Positions 17,008-26,400 of a stretch of 64,000 nucleotides of DNA are shown piece by piece. Origin of the DNA: Ruegeria discodermiae (lineage in GTDB: Bacteria; Pseudomonadota; Alphaproteobacteria; Rhodobacterales; Rhodobacteraceae); contig NZ_JAVAMO010000003.1 in NCBI RefSeq assembly GCF_030758345.1, forward strand, positions 248,001-312,000, written 5' to 3'. The translations under genes were made by a program, and so were the position numbers. The notes under the pieces were generated by a model. It saw only the letters and a program-made list of their open reading frames with translations. It did no database searches and was not told the origin of the DNA. Within the stretch, counting starts at the first letter, position 1, and every line of letters begins with the position of its first letter.

Positions 17008-18234
17008 ATGAAACTGCAGGACCTCGACGTGATCATCACCGCTCCGCCCGCGCCGGGCTGGGGCGGGCGCTACTGGATACTGGTCAAACTGACCACCGAT
17101 ACCGGTGTTACCGGCTGGGGGGAGTGTTATGCCTCCTCGGTGGGACCGGAGGCGATGACCCATGTGATAAGCGACGTGTTCGAGCGGCATATGCTGGGCG
17201 AAAACCCCGAGAGTATCGAGCTGATGTTCCGCCGCGCCTATTCCAGCGGTTTCACCCAGCGCCCCGATCTGACGGTGATCGGCGCGTTTTCGGGACTTGA
17301 GATCGCCTGCTGGGACATCCTCGGCAAGGACCGCGATCGCCCGGTCCATGCGCTGCTGGGCGGGCGGATGAACGACGGCTTGCGCGCCTATACTTACCTC
17401 TACCCCCTGCCCCACCATCCGCTGGACGGTTTCTGGACCTCGCCGCAGATGGCGGCGGAAAGTGCCGCCGAGATGGTGCAACAGGGCTATACGGCAGTAA
17501 AATTCGACCCGGCCGGGCCCTATACGATCCGGGGCGGTCATATGCCCGCCATGCGCTACATCTCCCTGTCGGTTGCGTTTTGCGAGGCGATCCGCGATGC
17601 GGTGGGTGACCGGGCCGATCTGCTGTTTGGCACCCATGGCCAGTTCTCGAGCGGCGGCGCGATCCGGCTGGCCAGGGCCATCGAGCCCTATGGCCCGCTC
17701 TGGTTCGAGGAACCGATCCCGCCCGACAATGTCGATGAAATGGCAAAGGTCGCGCGCGCCACCTCGATCCCTGTCGCCACCGGCGAGCGGCTTTGCACCA
17801 AGGCCGAATTCGCCCCGGTGCTGCGCGCGGGCGCGGCCACAATCCTGCAACCGGCTCTGGGGCGCGCTGGCGGTATCTGGGAGATGAAAAAGGTTGCCGC
17901 CATGGCCGAGGCCTATAACGCCCAGATGGCCCCGCATCTTTACGCCGGACCGGTGGAATGGGCCGCCAACATCCAGCTCGCTGCCTCGATCCCCAATCTG
18001 CTGATGATCGAGAGCATCGACACGCCGTTCCACTCCGACCTGATCGGCGGGACGCTGAAGGTCGAAAACGGCTTCGTGAACCCGCCCGACACGCCCGGCC
18101 TCGGCATTGAGGTCGATCAGGCACTGGCCCGCGCGCATCCCTATGAGGGCGATGGGCTGCATCTGCAGATGCAGGAGGCGCCCTGCAACTATACGGATGG
18201 CAATGCGTTCATGGGCGGCGCGCCACCCAAGTGA
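17008..18234 (+). CDS. Mandelate racemase/muconate lactonizing enzyme family
   Basis: A 408-residue enolase-superfamily enzyme. The N-terminal capping domain precedes a barrel in which AVKFDPAGPY carries the base Lys, WFEEPIPPDN and TGERLCTKAEF provide metal-binding Glu residues, and APHLYAGPVEWAA the C-terminal His. The set resembles acid-sugar dehydratases such as galactonate or gluconate dehydratase subgroups. It would abstract the alpha proton of a carboxylate substrate with Mg2+. GTG 17005 lies just before ATG 17008; CGGAGG at 16995-17000 fits either. Its operon partner is the upstream dehydrogenase. Confidence 0.82.
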   Translation: MKLQDLDVIITAPPAPGWGGRYWILVKLTTDTGVTGWGECYASSVGPEAMTHVISDVFERHMLGENPESIELMFRRAYSSGFTQRPDLTVIGAFSGLEIACWDILGKDRDRPVHALLGGRMNDGLRAYTYLYPLPHHPLDGFWTSPQMAAESAAEMVQQGYTAVKFDPAGPYTIRGGHMPAMRYISLSVAFCEAIRDAVGDRADLLFGTHGQFSSGGAIRLARAIEPYGPLWFEEPIPPDNVDEMAKVARATSIPVATGERLCTKAEFAPVLRAGAATILQPALGRAGGIWEMKKVAAMAEAYNAQMAPHLYAGPVEWAANIQLAASIPNLLMIESIDTPFHSDLIGGTLKVENGFVNPPDTPGLGIEVDQALARAHPYEGDGLHLQMQEAPCNYTDGNAFMGGAPPK

Positions 18235-18389
18235 CGCCGTGTTTCATGCTATCGATCAAAATAGGGAGCCGATGGCTCAGAAATCGAGGCGCGAGAAATC
18301 AGCCATTGCTCAGCTAACAGGCAGCGCGCAAAGTGCGTTTTCACTCCTTGCCGAAACGGCAACTGACAGGTCAGGGAATTTCAGGTTCG

Positions 18390-19247
18390 ATGGACCAAAG
18401 CCGATTAAACAGTGTGCTTGAAAGCGATGGCCCTGACCGGAAATTCGTTGCTGTCGAGGGATCGCGCTGGGGCGAATTGATCTTGCCTGCACCAAGTGAG
18501 CAACGCGCGCGACCGGAAACCGGCCTGAGGATTGTCGTGCTTGCGGCTTTCAACATCGGACAGAGCCTTCTGAACGGGCTTATCTCTTACGAACAAGATT
18601 GGCCCGACAAGATACGGCTTCTTGCCGTCTCGACCGACGATGCGGTTGAGGAAACGGCCAAAATCAGCATGAAAAGGCGCATTTGGCGGTTTTATCCGCC
18701 TGAGGCGCGGCTGACGCAAACGGCAAGCTTGATTGAGGTGGCATTGCAGTCGGGGTTACCTGTCTACACGGGCGAATTGAAAACCGACTGGTTTCGCCGA
18801 TGGCTTGCGGACTGCGCCCCGGACCTGATTGTTGTGACGGGCTGTGGCCAGATTCTTGACGAGGAGATACTGGCCATTCCGACGCTGGGTGCGATCAATT
18901 TTCATCCAGCCGACCTGCCTGCGGGGCATGGTGCTGGCGCACAACCCTATCAGGACCTTGTTGAGCGATCTGATCCCTGGACCCGCTGGACCGTCCATAA
19001 AATGACCACCGAGGTCGATGCAGGGCCCGTTATTGGTGTGTCCTGTCCGATCTTTGCGGGTGATGCAAACGGGCAGGTCGCACGCGACCCGGAAAAAGTG
19101 TTTCAACGGATGGCCGAGATTCTGCCCGATATGGTCGCTATTCTGCTGGACGAGATCATTGCGCAAGGCCCCGCTATTGGCCCGATAGATTTTGAGGCCA
19201 AGCTGTCAGGTGAGATGAAAAGCAGGATGCGGCTGCCATTGGAGTGA
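18390..19247 (+). CDS. Formyltransferase-like protein
   Basis: A 285-residue protein with the formyltransferase core. IVVLAAFNIGQSLLNGL is the N-terminal Rossmann strand, DLIVVTGCGQIL the mid-domain strand, and INFHPADLPAGHG contains the His-Pro catalytic loop in a variant of the usual Asn-His-Pro. A late VDAGPVIG matches the conserved Asp. These enzymes transfer formyl from 10-formyltetrahydrofolate to an amine, for example a sugar amine or tRNA. The upstream frame is open to 18333, but ATG 18390 gives the better start. It is somewhat less GC-rich than its neighbours and has no operon partner; acceptor unknown. Confidence 0.7.
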   Translation: MDQSRLNSVLESDGPDRKFVAVEGSRWGELILPAPSEQRARPETGLRIVVLAAFNIGQSLLNGLISYEQDWPDKIRLLAVSTDDAVEETAKISMKRRIWRFYPPEARLTQTASLIEVALQSGLPVYTGELKTDWFRRWLADCAPDLIVVTGCGQILDEEILAIPTLGAINFHPADLPAGHGAGAQPYQDLVERSDPWTRWTVHKMTTEVDAGPVIGVSCPIFAGDANGQVARDPEKVFQRMAEILPDMVAILLDEIIAQGPAIGPIDFEAKLSGEMKSRMRLPLE

Positions 19248-19294
19248 CGATTCAGAAAGCTTCACGCACCGGAACGAACGGCGAAACAAGGCCT

Positions 19295-22200
19295 CTAGTT
19301 CGAGACATACCCCGCCACCACCTGCAGCAGCTTATAGGCCACGGCAGCGTCGTGCTCGACCACGGCCAGGAATTCCTCTTCGCCGATGCGCAGGCAGGTG
19401 ATGTCGGTCTCGGCCACCATGCTCAGCGCGCGCGGGACCTTGCGGATCAGGGCCAGTTCGCCCACCAGCGCGCCGGGGCCGACGGTGAGGATCAGTTCAT
19501 CCGCTTCTTCACCGGGTTTGGGCAGGTAAAGCCCGGCATCGCCCTTGATCATCACATAGGCGCCGTCGGTCGGTTCATCATCCTTGAGGAACACCACATC
19601 CCCCGCCCCGGCATTGTACCAGCGCGCGCCAAAGGCCAGCAGGCGCAGCTGGCTGCGGTCCAGCCCGGAGAAGAGCGGCGTTTGTTCAAGTGCCCGCAGC
19701 TTGCGGGTCAAGTCGGCCGAAGAGACGCCGTCTTCGGCGATCATGTCCTCGGCCTCTTCGCTGACGATGCGGCCCTGCTTCACCTCGATATACTGGTCAA
19801 AGACATCCGGCGTCTCGAACCCGTCATTGATATAGATGACGGTGCTATCGGGCAGCAGCGCGCGCAGGTTCTGGTAGACCGCGATCTGTGTGGTCATGTC
19901 ATAGCTGGCCAGCGCGTTGTCGAGGATCAGGATATCGGGTTTCTTGATGGTGGCGCGAGTGAAGGCCAGCGGCTCGGCATAGGTGGCCGACAGGTTCTGC
20001 CCGCCCAGCGTGACGGGCATGTCATAGATCAGTTCGACCACCAGCGGCTGAACCTCACTGTCGATCAGCACACCAGCTACCAGCTTGCGTAGCTCATCCG
20101 CCTTTGTGCCGCCCATCTGGCTGACCTTGCCAAAGAGCGCGTTTTCCAGAACCGTCAAGCCGGGCGCAAAGGTCGCCGGATCAAGCGGGGTAAAGACATC
20201 GCCGATGCAGCGCATCAACTCCTGGGAATGAGAGTGGCGCAGTTCCAGAATGCGCGCTTTGAGCTCTTCGGAAAAGGCCGGGCCGATCTGGTCGGCCGAG
20301 ATCGCGAAGGGCACCGCCAGCAGGTTGGCCAGTTCGGCATCGCTCAGCGCATGGCCGTTTTCGCGGGTCTTTTCGATCAGCTCGATGGCGGTTTCATAGG
20401 TCTTTGGGTCTAAACCCAGCTTGCGGAACAGCGGATGATCGGTGCCGTCCAGACCAAAGATCTGCCGCAGCATGTCGATCACATCCTGAGTCAGACTGAC
20501 CAGCGTCTCGTCCAGACCCAATTGCCGCAACTGGCTCAGAAACTCAGCCTGGCGCGCCAGAAGATCGCGGGTGACCGGCACCCGCGCAGTGGCGAAGAGC
20601 AGGTTCTCGGCCACGGGAAGCGCCGGGTTATAAAGGTCGGGATCGATCAGATAGGCCTGATCTGCCAGCCCTGCCGCCTGCACCGCCTCTTGCACTTTCG
20701 GGCGCAGTGCAACCAGCCGTGTCGCAAGTTCGGGATGCAGCAGCGAGTCAAACCGCTGCTCGGTGCCGCGCCGGAACAATGCCGCGCCAGAACCCAGACC
20801 CTCGATCAACCGCAGCCACCAGGCCCGCAGCGCCTTGGCGTCCTCCAGCCCGGCCAGGCCGGGATCAAGCCAGTCGGCGGAATAGGAATCGGCACTGTTA
20901 CCGGCGCGGATCGCCTCTTTGCGCTCGGCATCCTCGCCCGGCGTGCCATTGGGACGGAACCGCATCGGCATCATCACGTTGTCGCCAAAAGTGCCCTGAA
21001 ACATCACCGGGCGCGACGTGGCATGGCCGATCCGCGCCGCCAGCACCGCCTGATGCAGCGAGGAAAGGTCATGACCCGAAACGACGACCTTGCCACTGGC
21101 GGGCAGCAACTCGCGGGTCAGCAGGGCCGAAAGCGCGCGGCGATCCTCTTCGCTGGGCGCGGCGATGCCGATCACGCCCCCGGCTTGCAGGGTGATGTCC
21201 AGATCATCGAGCACCAGATTGCCATCCGCGTCCCGGACCGAGACATGATCCAGAACGATATCGCCGCTCAGATTCGGACGCTCTTCGGGGTCGCCGTCAA
21301 ACAGCTTTTCATCGACCATCCCGGCGGGCGCAAAACGTTCCAGGATCACATCCCAGCGCAGCGACATGTCCTGCGTCTGGTTGTAATAGGCCAGCAGCTC
21401 CTTCCAGGGGCTCGACAGATCTTTATAAGCGGCCAGCGCCGCCACCAGCGCCCCGAGCGAAACCGCGCCCTGCAGCACCAGATAACCGCCGACGGAATAG
21501 AACAGGAACGGCGTCAGTTGCGAAATGAAGTTGTTGAGGAACTTCATGAAGAACTTTTTCTGGTAGATCTGGAAGCGAATCTCGAACAGGCGGCCCAGCT
21601 GCTGGGTCACCAGCGCCATCCGGTGACGCCAGCCCCCGTTGGCGCGCAGGGTCGAGGCGCCCGCCGCGCTTTCGCCGATCTGGGCGGCCAGCACGCGCAC
21701 TTCCTGAATGCGGGTCTTGTTCAGCAGGTTGATCTGGCGCTGCAGCATCGGGATCAGCCAGGCTTGCAGCGGGATCAGCGCAATCGCCGCCAACCCGAAC
21801 CAGACGCTTTGCAGGAACAGGAAGGACAGGATGGTCAGCATTTGCCCCGCCTGCAGCACCGGCTGGCTGATCGCATCGCCCATCAGCCCGCCCATCGGCT
21901 CGCTTTCGGCGGTGACCATCGAGACCAGCTCGCCCTGACTGACCCGTTCGAAATAGGGCTGCGGAAAGCGCAACACGCGTGCGATCAGCTGATACCGGAA
22001 GCGCCGCAGCATCCGCTCGCTCAGCACGCCTTTCATCGTGTTGATGCGCATCTTGAGAAGCCCGTGCCCGAGAACCGCCAGCAGGAACGCGATGCACAAG
22101 ATGCCGAGATAAGTCACCTGCTCGAACGTCATGCCCCAGACCTGGATCACCGGGTTGGCGGCGCCGATGGCGTCGTTGATGATGCGTTTTGGCAGTTCCA

Positions 22201-22303
22201 GCGTCAGATAAAGCACCGGGAACAGCGTCGAGGTCACCGCCAGCAGAATAAGCTGGTCGCGCTTTGAGTATTTCCAGATGAACTGAAAAAGCGTCCGTTC
22301 GAT
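19295..22303 (-). CDS. Divergent ABC-type protein: TM domain, pseudo-ATPase, cNMP-binding tail
   Basis: About 1000 residues. Numbering from the GTG at 22237 (980 residues): exporter-type membrane domain at 1-300 with FERVSQGELVSMV coupling, then a nucleotide-binding-like region. The Walker A site is replaced by GIAAPSEEDRR (357-367) with no GxGKS/T. A Q-loop-like FQGTFGDNV (413-421) is echoed by PVAENLLF (541-548) and TVLENALF (695-702). The signature is LGGQNLSATYA (744-754) and Walker B ends ILILDNA with Asn for the catalytic Glu. The Q-loop-to-signature gap is about 330 residues instead of about 50. The last 130 residues form a cyclic-nucleotide-binding fold (GALVGELALIRKVPRAL). ATP hydrolysis looks impossible. 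Homology seems to continue 22 codons past the GTG to an ATC at 22303. Confidence 0.75.
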   Translation of the reverse strand: MERTLFQFIWKYSKRDQLILLAVTSTLFPVLYLTLELPKRIINDAIGAANPVIQVWGMTFEQVTYLGILCIAFLLAVLGHGLLKMRINTMKGVLSERMLRRFRYQLIARVLRFPQPYFERVSQGELVSMVTAESEPMGGLMGDAISQPVLQAGQMLTILSFLFLQSVWFGLAAIALIPLQAWLIPMLQRQINLLNKTRIQEVRVLAAQIGESAAGASTLRANGGWRHRMALVTQQLGRLFEIRFQIYQKKFFMKFLNNFISQLTPFLFYSVGGYLVLQGAVSLGALVAALAAYKDLSSPWKELLAYYNQTQDMSLRWDVILERFAPAGMVDEKLFDGDPEERPNLSGDIVLDHVSVRDADGNLVLDDLDITLQAGGVIGIAAPSEEDRRALSALLTRELLPASGKVVVSGHDLSSLHQAVLAARIGHATSRPVMFQGTFGDNVMMPMRFRPNGTPGEDAERKEAIRAGNSADSYSADWLDPGLAGLEDAKALRAWWLRLIEGLGSGAALFRRGTEQRFDSLLHPELATRLVALRPKVQEAVQAAGLADQAYLIDPDLYNPALPVAENLLFATARVPVTRDLLARQAEFLSQLRQLGLDETLVSLTQDVIDMLRQIFGLDGTDHPLFRKLGLDPKTYETAIELIEKTRENGHALSDAELANLLAVPFAISADQIGPAFSEELKARILELRHSHSQELMRCIGDVFTPLDPATFAPGLTVLENALFGKVSQMGGTKADELRKLVAGVLIDSEVQPLVVELIYDMPVTLGGQNLSATYAEPLAFTRATIKKPDILILDNALASYDMTTQIAVYQNLRALLPDSTVIYINDGFETPDVFDQYIEVKQGRIVSEEAEDMIAEDGVSSADLTRKLRALEQTPLFSGLDRSQLRLLAFGARWYNAGAGDVVFLKDDEPTDGAYVMIKGDAGLYLPKPGEEADELILTVGPGALVGELALIRKVPRALSMVAETDITCLRIGEEEFLAVVEHDAAVAYKLLQVVAGYVSN

Positions 22304-22504
22304 GTTCCCCGCCCCGATTTATATGAGCTATGCCGCTGAAATATAGCGCCTTAACCATGCTACCACAGCGACAGCGTAGCCCGCACGGATCGTCACAGGC
22401 AAATGGAATAGCACGGATTTTTCTGCTATTAATGTGAAGAAGTTCACTTACAGCCACTGAAATTTGCCCGTAATCTGCGATAAGCGAAAGTCTGGGAGGC
22501 ATTT

Positions 22505-22894
22505 TTGTCCGTCACCATCGGCACGGTGATCTTGTTGTTTTTTCTGTTTCAGATCAAACACATGTTCGCCGACTACTTCCTGCAAACACCTTTCATGCTC
22601 TCTGGACGCGGAGAGTATTGGCATATGGGGCGCGCCCTTCATGCCGGTGTGCATGCCGTCGGCTCGGCCATCGTGCTGCTGATTGTGGGAACTCCGCTTG
22701 CGTTTCTGTTGCTGCTGATCGCGCTGGAATGGTTCATCCATTTCAACATCGATTACGGCAAGGCGCATTATTCCGACAAGATGGAGTTGCAGCCCAATCA
22801 GGCGCGCTATTGGCATGCGGTCGGGTTTGATCAATTCCTGCACCAGATGACCTATGTGGCCATGGTCTGGGCCTGGCTGACCTTCGCCACCTGA
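22505..22894 (+). CDS. DUF3307-like small membrane protein
   Basis: A 129-residue inner-membrane protein with about four helices. IKHMFADYFLQTPFM and a C-terminal QFLHQMTYVAMVW match the His/Asp-containing pattern of DUF3307 proteins. The start is TTG 22505 after GGGAGG at 22495-22500, well spaced. Function unknown in the family. It is divergent from the ABC-type gene and convergent with the Lrp regulator. Confidence 0.7.
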   Translation: MSVTIGTVILLFFLFQIKHMFADYFLQTPFMLSGRGEYWHMGRALHAGVHAVGSAIVLLIVGTPLAFLLLLIALEWFIHFNIDYGKAHYSDKMELQPNQARYWHAVGFDQFLHQMTYVAMVWAWLTFAT

Positions 22895-22897
22895 CAT

Positions 22898-23353
22898 TTA
22901 TCCCGTGACCGGCCTGCCCCGCTTGATGGTGCGCAGTACCACATTGGTCTGCGCGCTGGAGACCGCAGGCAAACGGAACAGAAACTCATCCAGAAAGCGG
23001 TTATAGGCGGCCAGATCGCGTGTCAGCACGCGCAGGTGATAATCCGCCTGACCGGTGGTGGCATAACATTCCTGCACCGCCGCGCTGGTTTCGATGGCGC
23101 GGATAAACTCGATGATCTTTTCGGGATCGTGCCGCGTCAGGTGCACATGCACGATGGCCTCAAAGCCCAGCCCCATCGCCTCGGGGTTCACCACCGCGCC
23201 ATAGCGGTCGATCACGCCGGTTTCCTCCAGCGCCCGTACCCGCCGCCAAAGCGCGGAGGGTGACATGCCCACCGCCTCGGCCAGGTCCGCATTCGAGATG
23301 CGGCAATCCTGCTGCAAGAGGGTCAGTATCTGGCGGTCGCGGTCATCGATCAT
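22898..23353 (-). CDS. Lrp/AsnC-family transcriptional regulator
   Basis: A 151-residue regulator. The N-terminal helix-turn-helix (CRISNADLAEAVGMSPSALWRRVRALEETG) precedes an AsnC ligand-binding domain with EAIVHVHLTRHDPE and a conserved YATTGQADYHLRV. Members sense amino acids and form octamers. It is divergent from the indolepyruvate ferredoxin oxidoreductase gene, whose 146-base shared upstream region it probably controls in response to aromatic or branched-chain amino acids; this pairing is common in the group. Confidence 0.88.
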   Translation of the reverse strand: MIDDRDRQILTLLQQDCRISNADLAEAVGMSPSALWRRVRALEETGVIDRYGAVVNPEAMGLGFEAIVHVHLTRHDPEKIIEFIRAIETSAAVQECYATTGQADYHLRVLTRDLAAYNRFLDEFLFRLPAVSSAQTNVVLRTIKRGRPVTG

Positions 23354-23499
23354 GCTTTGTGTGGTCAGTCTTTTCTGTCTGTTCGCAATTTACGGTTAAT
23401 TTACCCAATTTTCCGCGAAATTCAATACAGCCAGAAATCCCTTTCCGCCCCTGCCGGATTATCCTTTCAGAAACACATACCAGACCGCAGGGCTTTCCA

Positions 23500-26400
23500 A
23501 TGACCCGTCACGAGACGCCGTTTCAAACCTATCGCCTGCAGGATCGCTATGATCTGACAGAGGGAAACGTGTTTCTGACCGGAACCCAGGCGCTTGTGCG
23601 GGTCATGATGGATCAGGCCCGCCGCGACCGCGCCGCCGGGCTGAACACGGCCGGGTTTGTCTCGGGCTATCGCGGCTCGCCGCTCGGGGCGCTTGATCTG
23701 GAGTTCTGGCGCGCTCAGTCCCGGCTGGAGGCGGATCGCATCACCTTCATGCCCGCCGTGAACGAGGATCTGGGCGCAACGGCGGTGCTGGGCGCGCAAC
23801 AGGCCGTTCTGGACCCCGCCTGCGAGGTCGAGGGCGTGTTTTCCATGTGGTATGGCAAGGGGCCGGGTCTTGACCGGTCGGGCGATGCGCTCAAGCATGG
23901 CAACGCTTACGGGTCGGCCCCCAAAGGCGGTGTGCTGGTGGTGGCGGGGGATGATCACGGCTGCGTCAGTTCGTCGATGCCGCATCAATCGGATGCGGCC
24001 TTCCTGAGCTGGTTCATGCCGGTGCTGAACCCGGCCTCGGTCGCGGAATATCTGGAGTTTGGCGAGTACGGCCTGGCCCTGTCGCGGTTCTCAGGCACCT
24101 GGGTAGGGTTCAAGGCGGTCTCGGAAACGGTGGAAAGCGCACGTTCGATCACGCTGCGCCCCGACCGGCGCTTCATCCTGCCGCAGATCGACCTGCCCGC
24201 GGGCGGGCTGCATATTCGCCTTGCCGACCTGCCCTCGCCCGAGATCGAGACCCGCATCCGCCACAAGCTGCGCGCCGTGCGCGCCTTTGCCGAGGCCAAC
24301 CCGATCGACCGGCGGATCTATGACATCGAAAATGCGCGGTTCGGCTTTGTCACCACCGGCAAGGGCCATCTGGACCTGATGGAAGCGCTGCGTCTGCTGG
24401 GGCTGGACGAGGCGGCCTGCCGCCGTCTGGGCATCGACATCTACAAGGTCGCCATGGTCTGGCCACTGGCGCGCCGCAACGCGCTGCGCTTTGTGCGCGG
24501 CAAGGCCGAGGTGCTGGTGGTCGAGGAAAAGCGCGGCATCATCGAGAGCCAGTTCAAGGAGTATTTCTATGACTGGCCGGGCGACAAGCCGCAGAAGATG
24601 GTCGGCAAATATGACAGCCATGGCGAGCCGCTGATCCCCTGGACCGGAGAGTTGAGCCCGCTGATGCTGGTGCCCATCGTGGCGGCACGACTGGACCGGT
24701 TTTTCCCCGACGAACACCTGCCCGCCAAAGCCCGCGCCCTGACCGCCACACCCCCGCCCCTGATCCAGGTCGAGGGCGCGACGCGGACGCCCTATTTCTG
24801 TTCCGGCTGCCCGCATAACAGCTCGACCAAGATCCCCGAAGGATCGCGGGCGGCCAGCGGCATCGGCTGCCATGTGATGGCAAGCTGGATGGACCGTCAG
24901 ACGGCAGGCTATGCGCAGATGGGCGGTGAAGGCGTGCCCCATGTGGGCGCGTCAAAGTTCAATGGTGGCAAGCATATCTTTCAGAATCTCGGTGAGGGGA
25001 CCTGGTATCATTCCGGCTCGCTGGCGATCCGGCAGGCGGTCGCTGCGGGCACCAACATCACCTACAAGATCCTCTATAATGACGCGGTGGCGATGACCGG
25101 CGGACAGCCGGTGGATGGCCCGATCAGCGTCGCAGGCATCGCCCAGACCTGCCGCGCCGAAGGGGTGGAGCGGATCGCCGTCGCCTCGGACGATATCTCG
25201 AAATTCCGTCGCGCCGATTTTCCGGCGGGCACCAGTTTCCATGACCGCAGCGCGCTGGACAGCGTGCAGCGCGAGTTGCGGGACATTCCCGGTGTCACCG
25301 TCCTGATCTATGAACAGACCTGCGCCACCGAGAAACGCCGCCGCCGCAAGCGTGGACAGATGGAGGACCCCAAACGCTTTGTTTGGATCAACGATCTGGT
25401 CTGCGAGGGTTGCGGTGATTGTTCGGTCGAATCCAACTGTCTGAGCGTGGAGCCGAAAGAGACGCCGTTTGGACGCAAGCGGCGGATCAATCTGAGTTCC
25501 TGCAACAAGGATTACTCCTGCCTGAACGGGTTCTGTCCCAGTTTTGTCACGGTCGAAGGCGCGACACGGCGCAAGCGCGCGGTGACGCTGGACCTCGACA
25601 GGCTGGAACAGGGCCTGCCGGTACCTGATTTACCCGCGTTGGACCGGCCCTATGACCTGCTGGTCACCGGCGTGGGCGGCACCGGTGTTGTGACGGTCGG
25701 CGCGCTGATCACCATGGCCGCGCATCTGGAGGGCAAGGGCGCCTCGGTGCTGGATTTCACCGGTTTTGCGCAGAAATTCGGCACGGTGCTCAGCTATATC
25801 CGGCTGGCCGACCGCCCCGGTGACCTCAATCAGGTGCGCATCGATCAGGGTGCGGCGGATGCGGTGATTGGCTGTGACATCGTGGTGAGTTCTGCGCCCA
25901 AAGCCTCGGCGCACTATCGCGCGGGCACGCAAGTGGTGTTGAACCGCGCCGAGATGCCCACCGGCGACATCGTGCTGCGCCGCGATGCGCGGCTTAAGGT
26001 TGATGCCCGCGAAGAGGCGATCCGGGCGGCGGTTGGTGCCGAACAGGTGGCCGGGTTCGACGCCAACGCGGCCAGCGAGGCTCTGCTGGGCGATACGGTC
26101 TTTGCCAATGTGATCCTGCTGGGCTTTGCCTGGCAGCGTGGGCTGGTGCCGGTCTCGGGTATCGCGCTGGCGCAAGCGATCCTGCTGAACGGGGTGGCGG
26201 TCGAGCGCAACCGTCTGGCGTTTGCCATCGGGCGCTGCATGGCTGCTGATCCCTCCCGGCTGGATGGCTATCACGACCCGCAGGCGGACGAGGAAAACCT
26301 CGATCAGATGATCGCGCGCCGGGCGAGCTTCCTCACCGATTATCAGGATGCAGGCTATGCGCAGCGCTACGCCAACCGGATCGCGGCGTTTCGCGCGGCG

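Noticed and set aside
15397-18162. A 921-codon reverse-strand open frame
   Set aside because: Runs antisense through three well-identified forward genes; its His/Gln/Arg-rich composition is typical of a GC-rich shadow frame.
20435-22267. A 610-codon forward open frame
   Set aside because: Antisense to the ABC-type gene, Gln/Arg/His-rich, no motifs.
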